A DNA stretch of 64,000 bases from JAXGYV01 sp040772045 (lineage in GTDB: Bacteria > Actinomycetota > Thermoleophilia > UBA2241): assembly GCA_040772045.1 (NCBI GenBank), contig JAXGYV010000008.1, positions 35,191 to 99,190 on the forward strand, in the 5' to 3' direction. Shown here in pieces: positions 34,892-46,556 of this stretch. A program made the position numbers and the translations under genes. Under the pieces are notes generated by a model that made no database searches, was not told the DNA's origin, and worked only from the letters and a program-made list of their open reading frames with translations. Each line of letters starts with the position of its first letter. The first letter of the stretch is position 1.

Positions 34892-36270
34892 TGACCATTC
34901 CGGCGGGGATCTTCAAAGCGTACGACGTGCGGGGGCTATACCCGCAGGAGGTAGACGAGCGCGTCGCTACTCTGATTGGGCGGGCGCTGGCGGAGCAGCT
35001 AGGCGCCCGCCGCATGGGTCTCGGCATGGATCCGCGCCCCTCTTCGCCGGCGTTGGGCGAGGCGTTCGCCCGCGGCGCCGCCGCGGCGGGCGCCACCGTG
35101 GATCGCTTTGGTGTGGTGGCCACCGAGATGCTCTACTACGGTGTGGCGTCACGTGGGCTGCACGGCGGGGCCATGATCACGGCTTCGCACAATCCACGCC
35201 AGTACAACGGCGTGAAGCTGGTTGGCGAGGGCGCTCTCCCGCTGAGCGGCGAGCGGGGCATGCCCGAACTGGCGCGGCGAGTGCTCGATCTCGACGGCTC
35301 GCCTGACAGCACGACGCTGGCTCTGCGCGCGGCGTCCGGCCGTGAGGCATCCTCAGAGGAGATCGACTTGTACCCGGCCTACGTACGGCATCTGCTCCGC
35401 TTTGCCGCGCCCGAGCGTTGGCCGGCCTTCCGCGTCGTTATGGATGCCGCCAACGGGGTCGCCGGCAAGCTCGCTCCGCCGCTCTTCGATCAGACGCCCG
35501 TGCGGCGCGTCGAGATGTATTTCGCGGTCGACGGCACGTTTCCCCATCACGAGCCGAACCCCCTGTTGGAAGAGAACCGGGAGGAGCTCGTGCGTCGGGT
35601 ACTGGCCGAGAAAGCCGATGTCGGTGTCGCCTGGGACGGCGACGCCGATCGCTGCTTTTTCATCGATGAGACCGGTCAGTTCGTCCCCGGCGACTTCGTG
35701 ACCGCACTGCTCGCCCAGGCCCTGCTGGCCCGGCAGCCCGGGGCCGCCATCCTCTACGACTTGCGGGCCAGCCGGGCCGTGCCAGACGCCATCCGCGCGA
35801 GCGGCGGCGTGCCGCTCGTCAATCGCGTCGGGCATGCCTTCTTCAAGCAGCGCATGCGCCGCGAGCCCGTGCTCTTCGGCGGCGAGGTGAGCGGCCACTA
35901 CTACTTCCGCGACAACTACAACGCCGACTCGGGCTTTCTCCCCGCGCTGCTCATGTTCGACTTGCTCGCGAGCAAGAGGGCAACGCTGGCTGAGCTGCTG
36001 GAACCGCTGCGTGCGCGGTACTTCATCTCGGGGGAGATCAACTCGACGGTGGAGGACATCGAGGCCGTGTTCCGGCGGCTGCGCGAGCGCTTTGCCGATG
36101 GCGAGATCACGGAGCTCGACGGCGTGTCCGTAGATTACGAGCACTGGCACTTCAACGTACGCGCGTCGAATACGGAGCCCTTGGTGCGACTCAATCTCGG
36201 AGCAGATCGCGGCGATCTCATGGAGGAGAAGCGAGACGCGGTTCTGAGCGTTATCCGGGAGGGGGTGTGA
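34891..36270 (+). CDS. Phosphomannomutase/phosphoglucomutase
   Basis: 459 residues of the alpha-D-phosphohexomutase family. FKAYDVRGLYP opens the protein; the phosphoserine loop is TASHNPRQYNG, the metal loop WDGDADRCFFIDE, the sugar loop GGEVSGHYYFRD, and the phosphate loop RASNTEPLVRLNL. Converts mannose-6-P to mannose-1-P for the guanylyltransferase one gene upstream. Start overlaps the previous stop (TAATG), stop overlaps the next start. Confidence 0.93.
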   Translation: MTIPAGIFKAYDVRGLYPQEVDERVATLIGRALAEQLGARRMGLGMDPRPSSPALGEAFARGAAAAGATVDRFGVVATEMLYYGVASRGLHGGAMITASHNPRQYNGVKLVGEGALPLSGERGMPELARRVLDLDGSPDSTTLALRAASGREASSEEIDLYPAYVRHLLRFAAPERWPAFRVVMDAANGVAGKLAPPLFDQTPVRRVEMYFAVDGTFPHHEPNPLLEENREELVRRVLAEKADVGVAWDGDADRCFFIDETGQFVPGDFVTALLAQALLARQPGAAILYDLRASRAVPDAIRASGGVPLVNRVGHAFFKQRMRREPVLFGGEVSGHYYFRDNYNADSGFLPALLMFDLLASKRATLAELLEPLRARYFISGEINSTVEDIEAVFRRLRERFADGEITELDGVSVDYEHWHFNVRASNTEPLVRLNLGADRGDLMEEKRDAVLSVIREGV

Positions 36271-37391
36271 CCGGCGACGGTCCCTCGCCTATGGCAACCG
36301 ATTCGCTGAACGACGTCGCCGTGGCGGCCGGCGATCCTCAGGACATGGCGGCGGCCATCGCCGGCCTAGGCCGCCAGTTCGAGGAAGGATGGGCGGCGGC
36401 GTGGCCGCAGGCCGCCGCCGCCGAACTGCCCGTCCAGGGCGCCGCCGCGTACACGGCGGCGGTGATCTGCGGTATGGGCGGCTCAGCCATCGGCGGAGAC
36501 ATCGCCGTCGCCTGTCTGCCAGACTTGGCGGTGCCGCTCGCGGTGGTGCGCGGATACGAGCCGCCGGCGTGGGTTGGACCGCGCACGCTGCTGCTTGGAG
36601 TCTCTCACTCCGGTGGCACCGAAGAGACCCTGGCGTGCGTGCGTACCGCCGCCCGTCGGGGATGCGTGCCGGTGTGTGTGACGATGGGCGGAGAGCTTGC
36701 GGCCACGACGGCGCGCCATGGCTGGCCGCTCCTCCGCGTGCCCGGCGGGCTCATGCCGCGTGCCGCTCTCGGTTTCCTCACCACAGCGGTGCTCGCTGTG
36801 CTCGAGCGCGCGGGCTTGGCAGAGGGCGCGGAGGCCCAGGTCGCGGAGACAGCGGAGCTTCTGTGCGTCATGGCGGAGGAGCTCGGACCACAGGTGCCGG
36901 AGGAGCGCAATCGCGCGAAGCAACTGGCACGAGCTTTCGCTGGCCGGCTGCCCTTCGTTTATGGCATGGGTCCTACGACGCCTGCCGCGCGGCGTTGGAA
37001 GTGCCAGCTCAACGAGAACGCCAAGCACCCGTGCGCGTGGGCCGAGCTCCCCGAGGCAGACCACAACGACGTCGCGGTGTGGGACGGCCGGCAGGCGCTC
37101 CTGGATGAGCTTGCCATCGTGGTGCTCGCGGACGCTGACCGACGCCTGAGCCGGCGGCTCCAGGCGACCGTGGATCTCCTCGCCTCTCGTTGCGGGCACG
37201 TGACGGTGATCCCCAGCCGCGGCCGGTCACCGCTGGCGCGGTGCTGCTCGGCGTTGTACGTGGGGGATTGGACCAGTCTGTATCTGAGCGTCCTCAACGG
37301 GACCAACCCCACGCCGATCCCCGCCATCGACGCTCTCAAGGCTGCGCGTTCGCCGGCGGTGCTGGCTGCGCCCACCTCCGACGGAGGATGA
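36267..37391 (+). CDS. Bifunctional phosphoglucose/phosphomannose isomerase (SIS domain)
   Basis: 374 residues starting at GTG 36267. The double SIS fold shows ICGMGGSAIGGDIAV, GVSHSGGTEETLAC, VPGGLMPRAALGFL and QLNENAKHPCAWAELPEADHND, the signature of the archaeal/actinobacterial PGI/PMI family. Interconverts fructose-6-P with glucose-6-P and mannose-6-P, feeding the mutase before it. Overlaps its neighbours on both sides by four bases. Confidence 0.9.
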   Translation: MTGDGPSPMATDSLNDVAVAAGDPQDMAAAIAGLGRQFEEGWAAAWPQAAAAELPVQGAAAYTAAVICGMGGSAIGGDIAVACLPDLAVPLAVVRGYEPPAWVGPRTLLLGVSHSGGTEETLACVRTAARRGCVPVCVTMGGELAATTARHGWPLLRVPGGLMPRAALGFLTTAVLAVLERAGLAEGAEAQVAETAELLCVMAEELGPQVPEERNRAKQLARAFAGRLPFVYGMGPTTPAARRWKCQLNENAKHPCAWAELPEADHNDVAVWDGRQALLDELAIVVLADADRRLSRRLQATVDLLASRCGHVTVIPSRGRSPLARCCSALYVGDWTSLYLSVLNGTNPTPIPAIDALKAARSPAVLAAPTSDGG

Positions 37392-38107
37392 AGCTCGCGA
37401 TACTCCTGGTGGTCGACGAGCCGACTTGTACGGCGCTCGCCGCCGAGCTGCTGCCAGAGGGTTCCCTCACTGTATTGCCGGCAGCCGATTTCATGCCGCC
37501 CGCCCCCTTCAAGGGCCGGCTCTTCGCTCTACTGGAAGAGGCCGCCGCAAGGTACGCGGGCACGGGCGAACGGACGCACTCCGCCCGGGGGGTTCCAACC
37601 CTCGGCCTCGTGACACCGGTCGTGTGGTATACCAGCCTCGGCCTCGATCGAGGTGGAGGGCAGGCGGAGGCGACGACGGCGCCGCCCGCCCATCCACTGC
37701 CTCGTGCCCTGCTGGTGAGCGACCATGTGAACTTGGTGCCTTGGGGGCCGCTGGCCGGCCGCTGGCCGGCGGGGCGGGCGCGCAGCTTTCCCTCCGTCAC
37801 CGGGTTGTACCACCGGCCCAACGGCGAGCCGTTCGCCAGCGACGCGCGGTGGGGTACGGAGTCCGCCGCGGCATTGTCCACGGCGGCGAGTCGGCTCTCC
37901 TCCGGAGGTCCGATATACTCCTTGGCCGTCGCGGGCGTTGGCGATGCCGATCGGCTTACGCCGTTCGAGCGCCGTCAGATGTGGTGGTGCGGCCTACGAG
38001 CTGCCAGCGCCACGCTCGTTCCGCCCGCGATTGTCGCTGCATACTACGGTTTCGCCGTGGTCGCCATCGGTGCACCGCGGCTGGCGAAGCCGGTGGAACG
38101 GAAGTGA
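37388..38107 (+). CDS. Divergent class II nucleoside phosphorylase-like protein
   Basis: 239 residues. LLVSDHVNLVPWGPLAGRW and SFPSVTGLYH recall the DHINL/NPL and FPD segments of purine nucleoside and methylthioadenosine phosphorylases, and TLVPPAIVAAYYGFAVVAIGA recalls the STVPEVIVARHAGMRVLG stretch. The N-terminal phosphate-binding Gly-rich loop and the GPxFET-E motif are not recognisable; that site reads GGPIYSLAV. It may be a drifted MTA phosphorylase or a non-enzymatic relative. Its place directly before ahcY and mtnA fits salvage of S-adenosylmethionine by-products. Confidence 0.55.
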   Translation: MKLAILLVVDEPTCTALAAELLPEGSLTVLPAADFMPPAPFKGRLFALLEEAAARYAGTGERTHSARGVPTLGLVTPVVWYTSLGLDRGGGQAEATTAPPAHPLPRALLVSDHVNLVPWGPLAGRWPAGRARSFPSVTGLYHRPNGEPFASDARWGTESAAALSTAASRLSSGGPIYSLAVAGVGDADRLTPFERRQMWWCGLRAASATLVPPAIVAAYYGFAVVAIGAPRLAKPVERK

Positions 38108-38114
38108 GGATCGC

Positions 38115-39386
38115 GTGACCGCTGCTCCCGATTATCACATCAAGGATCGTGCGCTCGCCCCGCAGGGCGTGCTGCGCATCGAATGGGCCGACATGCAGAT
38201 GCCGGTGCTGGCCGCCATTCGCGAGCGGTTTCAGCGCGAACAGCCGCTCGCCGGCGTGCGGCTGGGCTGCTGTCTGCACGTCACCACCGAGACGGCCAAC
38301 CTCATGCGTACGCTGAAAGCGGGGGGCGCCGACGTGGCACTGTGCGCCTCCAATCCGTTGAGCACGCAAGACGATGTGGCTGCCGCGCTAGTGGCCGAGT
38401 ATGGCGTGAGTGTGTTCGCCGTGCGCGGCGAAGACAAAGCCACGTACTACGACCACATTCAGGCGGTCGTCAACCGTCATCCGCAGATCACCATGGACGA
38501 TGGCGCCGACGTGATTGGCATCATCCACGGCGAACGGCCGGAGCAGGCCGCCGAGATTTACGGCGGTACCGAGGAGACCACTACGGGGGTCATCCGCCTC
38601 AAGGCGCTGGAGCAAGAGGGGCGGCTTCTGTTCCCCGTGGTCGCCGTCAACGACGCCAATACCAAGCATCTGTTCGATAACCGCTACGGGACCGGGCAGA
38701 GCACGCTCGACGGCGTGCTGCGGGCGACCAACATCCTGCTCGCGGGCACCACGGTGTGTGTCGCCGGGTACGGGTGGTGCGGCCGCGGCCTCGCGCTGCG
38801 ACTCAAAGGCCACGGCGCGGACGTCATCGTCACCGAGGTCGATCCACTCAAGGCGCTCGAGGCCACCATGGACGGCTACCGTGTGCTGCCGATGATCGAG
38901 GCCGCTCGTCTCTGTCGTATCTTCGTCACGGCCACGGGCGACATTCATGTGATCCGCGCGGAGCACTTCGCGGCCATGCAGGACGGGGCCGTCGTGGCCA
39001 ATACCGGTCATTTCAACGTGGAGATCGACATTCCGGCGCTGGAGGCGATGGCGACAAAGCGCCGCATGGTGCGCGACAACGTCGAGGAGTTCACCATGGC
39101 CGATGGGCGGCGTCTCTACCTGTTGGCGGAGGGGCGGCTGGTGAATCTGGCCGCCGCCGAGGGCCATCCCGCCTCCGTGATGGACATGAGCTTCGCCAAC
39201 CAGGCGCTGAGCGCCGAGTACATGGTGCGGTGCCACGCCGATCTGCAGAACAAGGTCTACGTGGTGCCGGCGGATATCGACAGCGAGATCGCCCGGCTGA
39301 AGCTCCAGGCCATGGGGGTGGCTATCGACACCCTCACAGAAGAGCAGGTCGCCTACTTGGCGTCGTGGGACCAAGGGACGAGCTGA
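38115..39386 (+). CDS. ahcY: Adenosylhomocysteinase
   Basis: 423 residues from GTG 38115. Splits S-adenosylhomocysteine to adenosine and homocysteine. LHVTTETANLMRTLKAGGA, CASNPLSTQDDVAAAL, the NAD-binding loop GYGWCGRGLALRLKGHGA and NTGHFNVEIDI are typical of the shorter bacterial/archaeal type lacking the C-terminal extension of the eukaryotic enzyme; HADLQNKVYVVP near the end is conserved. Lies in the same run as the phosphorylase-like gene and mtnA. Confidence 0.94.
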   Translation: MTAAPDYHIKDRALAPQGVLRIEWADMQMPVLAAIRERFQREQPLAGVRLGCCLHVTTETANLMRTLKAGGADVALCASNPLSTQDDVAAALVAEYGVSVFAVRGEDKATYYDHIQAVVNRHPQITMDDGADVIGIIHGERPEQAAEIYGGTEETTTGVIRLKALEQEGRLLFPVVAVNDANTKHLFDNRYGTGQSTLDGVLRATNILLAGTTVCVAGYGWCGRGLALRLKGHGADVIVTEVDPLKALEATMDGYRVLPMIEAARLCRIFVTATGDIHVIRAEHFAAMQDGAVVANTGHFNVEIDIPALEAMATKRRMVRDNVEEFTMADGRRLYLLAEGRLVNLAAAEGHPASVMDMSFANQALSAEYMVRCHADLQNKVYVVPADIDSEIARLKLQAMGVAIDTLTEEQVAYLASWDQGTS

Positions 39387-39462
39387 GAGCATTCTGTCGC
39401 CCGCGGCTCGTGATTCCACACCGGTGGTGGGCTCGCGACGCGGGCGGAGAGCCGGGACTATC

Positions 39463-40563
39463 ATGACGGAGGCCATGCAACCGAGAGGATCGAGCAAACT
39501 GCGTGTACGGACGGTAGAGATCCTGGCGGATGCGGTCGTGCTCATCGACCAGCTGACGCTGCCGCAGGAGGAGCGCTACGTACGCTGCGGGTCCTGGCGC
39601 GAGGTCGCCGCCCGCATCGCGGACATGACGGTACGAGGAGCCCCGGCGATCGGCGTCGCCGCCGCCGGGGCGCTGGCGCTCGCCGCTCGTGAGGCCGTCG
39701 AGGCTGCGGCGGGCGACGCCGCCGCGTTCGTCGCTCATCTGGAACAGGCGGCCGAGGGACTGGCCGCCACGCGGCCCACGGCCGTCAACCTCACGTGGGC
39801 GATCGCTGAGATGCGGGCCGTATGGCGCGCGTGCGACGAGCGCCCGGCCGCCTGCGCGGAGGCTCTGTACGCCAAGGCCGTCGCCATCCACGACGACGAC
39901 ATCCGTAGATGCCGGGCCATCGGCGAGCACGGTGCGGCGCTGTTCCGGACCGGCGATACCATCCTCACGCACTGTAACGCAGGCGCGCTGGCGACGGCTG
40001 GCTACGGCACGGCGCTGGGCGTGATCCGTTCGGCTTGGGCGCGGTATGGCGACCTGCGCGTGTTCGTGGACGAGACGCGTCCGTGGCTGCAGGGAGCCCG
40101 CCTCACCGCCTGGGAGCTTCAGGCTGAAGGCATTCCCTACTGCGTGATCGCCGACAACATGGCCGGCCACTTCATGCAGCGCGGTGAGGTGCAGGGCGTG
40201 GTGGTCGGCGCTGATCGCATCGCGGCCAACGGCGATACGGCCAACAAGATAGGGACGTACACGGTCGCCGTACTGGCCGCCGAGAACCAGGTGCCGTTCT
40301 ACGTAGCGGCGCCGCTCAGTACGGTCGACCTCACCGTAGCGAGTGGCGCGGACATCCCCATCGAGGAGCGCGCCGAGGAAGAGGTATTGGGCTACGCCGG
40401 CCGGCGTGTCTGTCCGGCGGGCGCGCGCGGCCGGCACCCCGCGTTCGACGTCACTCCGCACCGCTACATCAGGGGTATCGTCACTGAGGTGGGCGTGCTG
40501 CGGCCGCCGTACTCCGCATCCCTCTCGGCGGCCGTGGCCGCCGCGGCGAGCGAGGCGTGGTGA
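39463..40563 (+). CDS. mtnA: S-methyl-5-thioribose-1-phosphate isomerase
   Basis: 366 residues; aldose-ketose isomerase of methionine salvage, in the eIF2B-like fold. VRGAPAIGVAAAGALAL, TAVNLTWAI, LTHCNAGALATAGYGTALGV with the catalytic Cys, VDETRPWLQGARLTAWEL, and GADRIAANGDTANKIGTYT with the catalytic Asp are present. ATG 39463 is preferred; ATG 39475 is an alternative with a too-close GGAGG. Substrate would come from methylthioadenosine cleavage, possibly by the phosphorylase-like neighbour. Confidence 0.93.
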   Translation: MTEAMQPRGSSKLRVRTVEILADAVVLIDQLTLPQEERYVRCGSWREVAARIADMTVRGAPAIGVAAAGALALAAREAVEAAAGDAAAFVAHLEQAAEGLAATRPTAVNLTWAIAEMRAVWRACDERPAACAEALYAKAVAIHDDDIRRCRAIGEHGAALFRTGDTILTHCNAGALATAGYGTALGVIRSAWARYGDLRVFVDETRPWLQGARLTAWELQAEGIPYCVIADNMAGHFMQRGEVQGVVVGADRIAANGDTANKIGTYTVAVLAAENQVPFYVAAPLSTVDLTVASGADIPIEERAEEEVLGYAGRRVCPAGARGRHPAFDVTPHRYIRGIVTEVGVLRPPYSASLSAAVAAAASEAW

Positions 40564-40618
40564 ACGGCCGACGCGTGTCACGGTGCCGCCCCGCCGGCGA
40601 GCAGTGGGTGGCTGCGCG

Positions 40619-41734
40619 ATGAAAGCGATGATCATGGCCGCCGGTCTGGGTACGCGGTTGCTGCCGCTGACCCGGCATACCTCGAAACCCATGGTACCCG
40701 TCGTCGGCCGTCCAGTGATGGAGTATCTCGTCCAGCTGCTGGCGCGCCATCAGATAAGCGGGGCGGCGGTCAATCTCCACCACCACGCGCAGCAGATTCG
40801 CGAGCATTTCGGCGACGGCTCGTCGTTCGGGCTCGAGCTGCGTTATCACTATGAGGCGAAGCTCAGCGGTACCGCGGGAGGAGTGGGACTGTTCCGCTCG
40901 TTCTTGGACGACCAAGCCTTCTTGGTCGTCAGTGGCGACGCGCTCACGGACGCCGATGTGGCGGCCTTGCTGGCACACCACAGGAGAACCGGCGGCATCG
41001 CGACCATGGCCGTCAAGCGCGTCGCCGATCCTTCGCGCTACGGCGTCGTGGTCGCCGACGCTCAGGGCAGAGTGGTGGGCTTTCAGGAAAAGCCATCGCC
41101 GGCGGCGGCGCTGTCCGACCTGTGCAACTGCGGCATCTACGTGTTCGAGCCGGCGATCTTCGACTACGTCCCTCGCGGAGAGTTCGTCGATTGGGCGCGG
41201 CATGTGTTTCCTCGCCTGCTCACGGAGGATGTCCCCTTCTCTACATGGCAGCTCGACGGATACTGGAACGATGTAGGGAGTCTTCCGGCGTACCGCGAGT
41301 CCAACTTCGATGTGCTCACCAACCGTGTCGACGTGGCCATAGCTGGCGAGCTGAAACACTCCGGCATCTGGGTCGGTCAGGAGGCGCGGATCTCTCCGCG
41401 TGCCCACCTGGAGCCGCCCGTATTCGTAGGCGCCGGCAGCAGTGTGGCCGCCGGCGCGCGACTGATCGGCCCGGCCGTGGTGGGCGATGCGTGCGTGGTC
41501 GATGCCGACGCGGTTGTGGAGCGCTCGGTACTGTGGCATCACTGCACGGTCGGCTCTGGCGCCTGCGTCAGTGGAGCGCTCTTGGGCAACCGCGTCGCGG
41601 TCAGCCCGGGCGTCGCCGTCGACGTCGGGGCTACGATCGGCGGCGGCTGCCGCGTCCTTCCCGGAGGTGCGCTCGCCGACGCTCCCGCGGCCCAGTTTGG
41701 GGAAGCGGGCGGGCCAGACGTGGTCTCCGTCTGA
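40619..41734 (+). CDS. NDP-sugar pyrophosphorylase with left-handed beta-helix domain
   Basis: 371 residues. N-terminal nucleotidyltransferase: MIMAAGLGTRLLPLTRHTSKPMVPV, LSGTAGGVGLFRSFLDD, VSGDALTDADV, FQEKPSPAAALSDLCNCGIYVFEP and DGYWNDVGSLPAYRE. A hexapeptide beta-helix follows (about 255-350). The substrate (glucose-1-P or mannose-1-P) cannot be told from motifs. Only about 28% or so related by eye to the pyrophosphorylase at 33737, so it is a second, non-redundant enzyme for the same surface-sugar work (inference). Confidence 0.85.
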   Translation: MKAMIMAAGLGTRLLPLTRHTSKPMVPVVGRPVMEYLVQLLARHQISGAAVNLHHHAQQIREHFGDGSSFGLELRYHYEAKLSGTAGGVGLFRSFLDDQAFLVVSGDALTDADVAALLAHHRRTGGIATMAVKRVADPSRYGVVVADAQGRVVGFQEKPSPAAALSDLCNCGIYVFEPAIFDYVPRGEFVDWARHVFPRLLTEDVPFSTWQLDGYWNDVGSLPAYRESNFDVLTNRVDVAIAGELKHSGIWVGQEARISPRAHLEPPVFVGAGSSVAAGARLIGPAVVGDACVVDADAVVERSVLWHHCTVGSGACVSGALLGNRVAVSPGVAVDVGATIGGGCRVLPGGALADAPAAQFGEAGGPDVVSV

Positions 41735-41927
41735 CCGCGGGAGGCTCGCTTTCCGTCGCGCCGTCCGTGCGACGTTCGCCCACCTCCTCTCGGTCTTGTC
41801 ACCCTAGCGCGCGTCCTCTGAACGGGGCATCATGTCGCGTGGGAGTACCTGATCTCAGTCATCTCAGGCAACCTGGTGCGCGGTAGGCGCTCGAGCATCG
41901 TCTTCGGGGGAGAACAGGACGAAGTTG

Positions 41928-42698
41928 GTGAACAGCCGCCTCAGCGATGTGCTTATCGGTCTGTTCTTTCCACGGCGATGTGTGGTCTGTGGCGCTGTGG
42001 GCACCTGGCTCTGTACCTCGTGTGGTCAGCGGTTAACGCCGCTCGCCGGACCGCGTTGCCGGCGCTGCGGGCGGCCGCTCGAAGAGCCGGCCAGGTCCTG
42101 CATCGAGTGCCGTGGTCGAGACCTGGCCTTTGTGAGCGCAGCCGCGGCCTTCGCCTACCAGGGACCGGCGCGCACACTGGTCGCTGCCTGCAAGTTCCGC
42201 CGCCTGCGCGAGCTCGCGGAGGAGATGGCCGCGCTGGCGGCACCTCGCTTTGCGCAGCTCGTCACGAGTGTTTCGCAGGCGGCACCGTTCGCTCTGCTCA
42301 CGTGGGTGCCCACCACGGCGCAGCGACTGCGCGAGCGCGGATTCGATCAAGCAGCTCTGCTCGCCGGCGCGCTGGCGGCGAGGGCCGAGTTGCCGGTGGC
42401 GCCGCTCCTGATACGCTCCCGGGCCGCCGGCGAACAGAGTCGCTTGGGGCGCGCGGCACGTGCCGGCAACGTCCGAGGGGCGTTCACCTGCACGCACCCG
42501 GCGCCGTCGCGACCAGCATCGTCCCGGAGCCTCGGTGCTACTTCAGGCATTGATTTGCGGCAAAAGCGGGTACTCATCATCGATGACGTGTACACTACTG
42601 GCGAGACGTTGAATCAGTGCGCAAGAGCACTCAGCGGAGCTGGCTACGAAGCACACGTATTCACGTTCGCGCGTACCGTGCGCGGTCACTCGCAATGA
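41928..42698 (+). CDS. ComF family protein (phosphoribosyltransferase fold)
   Basis: 256 residues from GTG 41928, with AGGA eight nt upstream. Two zinc ribbons near the N-terminus (CVVCGAVGTWLCTSC and CRRCGRPLEEPARSCIEC), then FAYQGPARTLVAACKFRR and the PRTase loop VLIIDDVYTTGETLNQC. ComF is linked to DNA uptake and helicase-associated functions. It sits in the comF-hpf-secA order common in Gram-positives. Confidence 0.88.
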   Translation: MNSRLSDVLIGLFFPRRCVVCGAVGTWLCTSCGQRLTPLAGPRCRRCGRPLEEPARSCIECRGRDLAFVSAAAAFAYQGPARTLVAACKFRRLRELAEEMAALAAPRFAQLVTSVSQAAPFALLTWVPTTAQRLRERGFDQAALLAGALAARAELPVAPLLIRSRAAGEQSRLGRAARAGNVRGAFTCTHPAPSRPASSRSLGATSGIDLRQKRVLIIDDVYTTGETLNQCARALSGAGYEAHVFTFARTVRGHSQ

Positions 42699-42954
42699 GC
42701 GGCACGCGTGTTCATCGATCCGCCTCATCCGGCGGCTTCTCTTCGCCGGCTCATCCTCTGTCGTGCCATCTCTCGAGCGGGTCGCGTTCCTCGCGCCTGG
42801 TACTCCGGCCGGCGCTCGCGCAGCCGCGCGCAGTGCCACCTCCGCCCTGCGGAATACCACCGGTGGCATCTCCAACGCCTGTGGCCGTTGCCGGCATCGA
42901 GGCTCGCGCGTTCGCTCTGGCCGTTCTGTCCCGTCAACCGAAGGAGCAGCGTTC

Positions 42955-43581
42955 ATGAAGATTCAGGTCAAGGGTCGCAACGTTGCCGTCACCGATGCAC
43001 TGAACGATTACGCCGAGGAGAAGCTCACCCGCGTCCATCGTCTCCTGCAGGAGCGCAGAATCGACGAGGCCAGCAGGCTCGAGCTAGAGCTCATGGTGGA
43101 GAAGAACCCGGCGAACCCCCTCGCGAATGTAGCAGAGGCGACGATCTTCACGCGCGGTCCCGTGATCCGAGCCAAAGAGTCTTCAGAGGACATGTACGCC
43201 GCTATCGATCTGGTGACCGACAAGCTTCAGCGGCGTGTGAAGAAGTACCACGATAAGCTTCACGGCAAGAATCAGCGTAAGCGGGTGTCCGCGCCGGTGT
43301 CGCTGCCGGTCGCTGAAGAAGCCGAGCGGCTGCTTCAGCAAGCTGTGGGTATGTCGGCAGGCGCGGACCTCCAGCCGGGCGAGGAGGATCTCGGCGACGG
43401 CCGGGTGGTCAAGCGGAAGCAGTTCGAGCTCAAGCCGATGACCGTCGACGAGGCTAGCCTGCAGCTCGAGCTCATTGGCCACGATTTCTTCGTGTTCACT
43501 AACGCCGACACCGACGAGACAAACGTGATTTACCGGCGCAACCGCGATCAGCACTACGGCTTGATCGAGCCGCTTCGCTGA
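42955..43581 (+). CDS. hpf: Ribosome hibernation promoting factor, long form
   Basis: 208 residues. N-terminal S30AE domain (IQVKGRNVAVTDALNDYAEEKL, about 1-105), a variable linker, and the C-terminal dimerisation domain (VVKRKQFELKPMTVDEA, DFFVFTNADTDETNVIYRR, about 150-205). The C-terminal domain joins two 70S particles into 100S dimers in stationary phase. AAGGAG precedes ATG 42955. Confidence 0.93.
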   Translation: MKIQVKGRNVAVTDALNDYAEEKLTRVHRLLQERRIDEASRLELELMVEKNPANPLANVAEATIFTRGPVIRAKESSEDMYAAIDLVTDKLQRRVKKYHDKLHGKNQRKRVSAPVSLPVAEEAERLLQQAVGMSAGADLQPGEEDLGDGRVVKRKQFELKPMTVDEASLQLELIGHDFFVFTNADTDETNVIYRRNRDQHYGLIEPLR

Positions 43582-43704
43582 GAGACCGGTCGAGCCGGCC
43601 GCTGTTCTGCGCCGCCGAACGGTGTCCTGAGGGTCCAGAGGGCCGCGGCGACGCCGCTCGGCGGCGCCAGCGTCGCAGACGGTGAGCTCATGGTGTGTGG
43701 ACGG

Positions 43705-43733
43705 CCGACAGACGGCAGGCGTTCGGCTAGACT
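43705..43733 (+). promoter_or_regulatory. Promoter of secA
   Basis: CCGACA, exactly 17 bp, TAGACT at 43728-43733. Predicted transcript starts near 43740, leaving a leader of about 60 nt with a GGGCGGAG ribosome site before the ATG. Confidence 0.5.
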
Positions 43734-43802
43734 GACACGCAGCGAACAGGACGCCCGGCGGCCCACGAGCGCCGGGCGGAGCACACAACAGGGCGGAGCC
43801 AC

Positions 43803-46432
<2,630 letters not shown>

Positions 46433-46445
<13 letters not shown>

Positions 46446-46476
46446 GCGGACTTCGTCCCACGCACCGTGTAACGCC
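46433..46476 (+). repeat. 44-bp direct repeat, copy 1 (over the secA stop)
   Basis: Begins in the secA codons for Cys-His-Gly-Ala and contains the TGA. It repeats at 46498 with one mismatch, a period of 65 bp. Each copy can fold GGAC/GTCC around TTC, extended by GCGTG/CACGC with a bulge, so the pair may be tandem terminators. Confidence 0.8.
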
Positions 46477-46497
46477 GTCAGTTGACGTCCGCTCGTT

Positions 46498-46541
46498 TCA
46501 CGGCGCGTGAGCGGACTTCGTCCCACGCACCGTGCAACGCC
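46498..46541 (+). repeat. 44-bp direct repeat, copy 2
   Basis: Second copy; differs from copy 1 at one base (C for T before AACGCC). The 21 bp between copies contain TTGACG. Lies just before the 3' end of the convergent dehydrogenase gene. Confidence 0.8.
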
Positions 46542-46556
46542 CGCCGCGTGCCGTCC

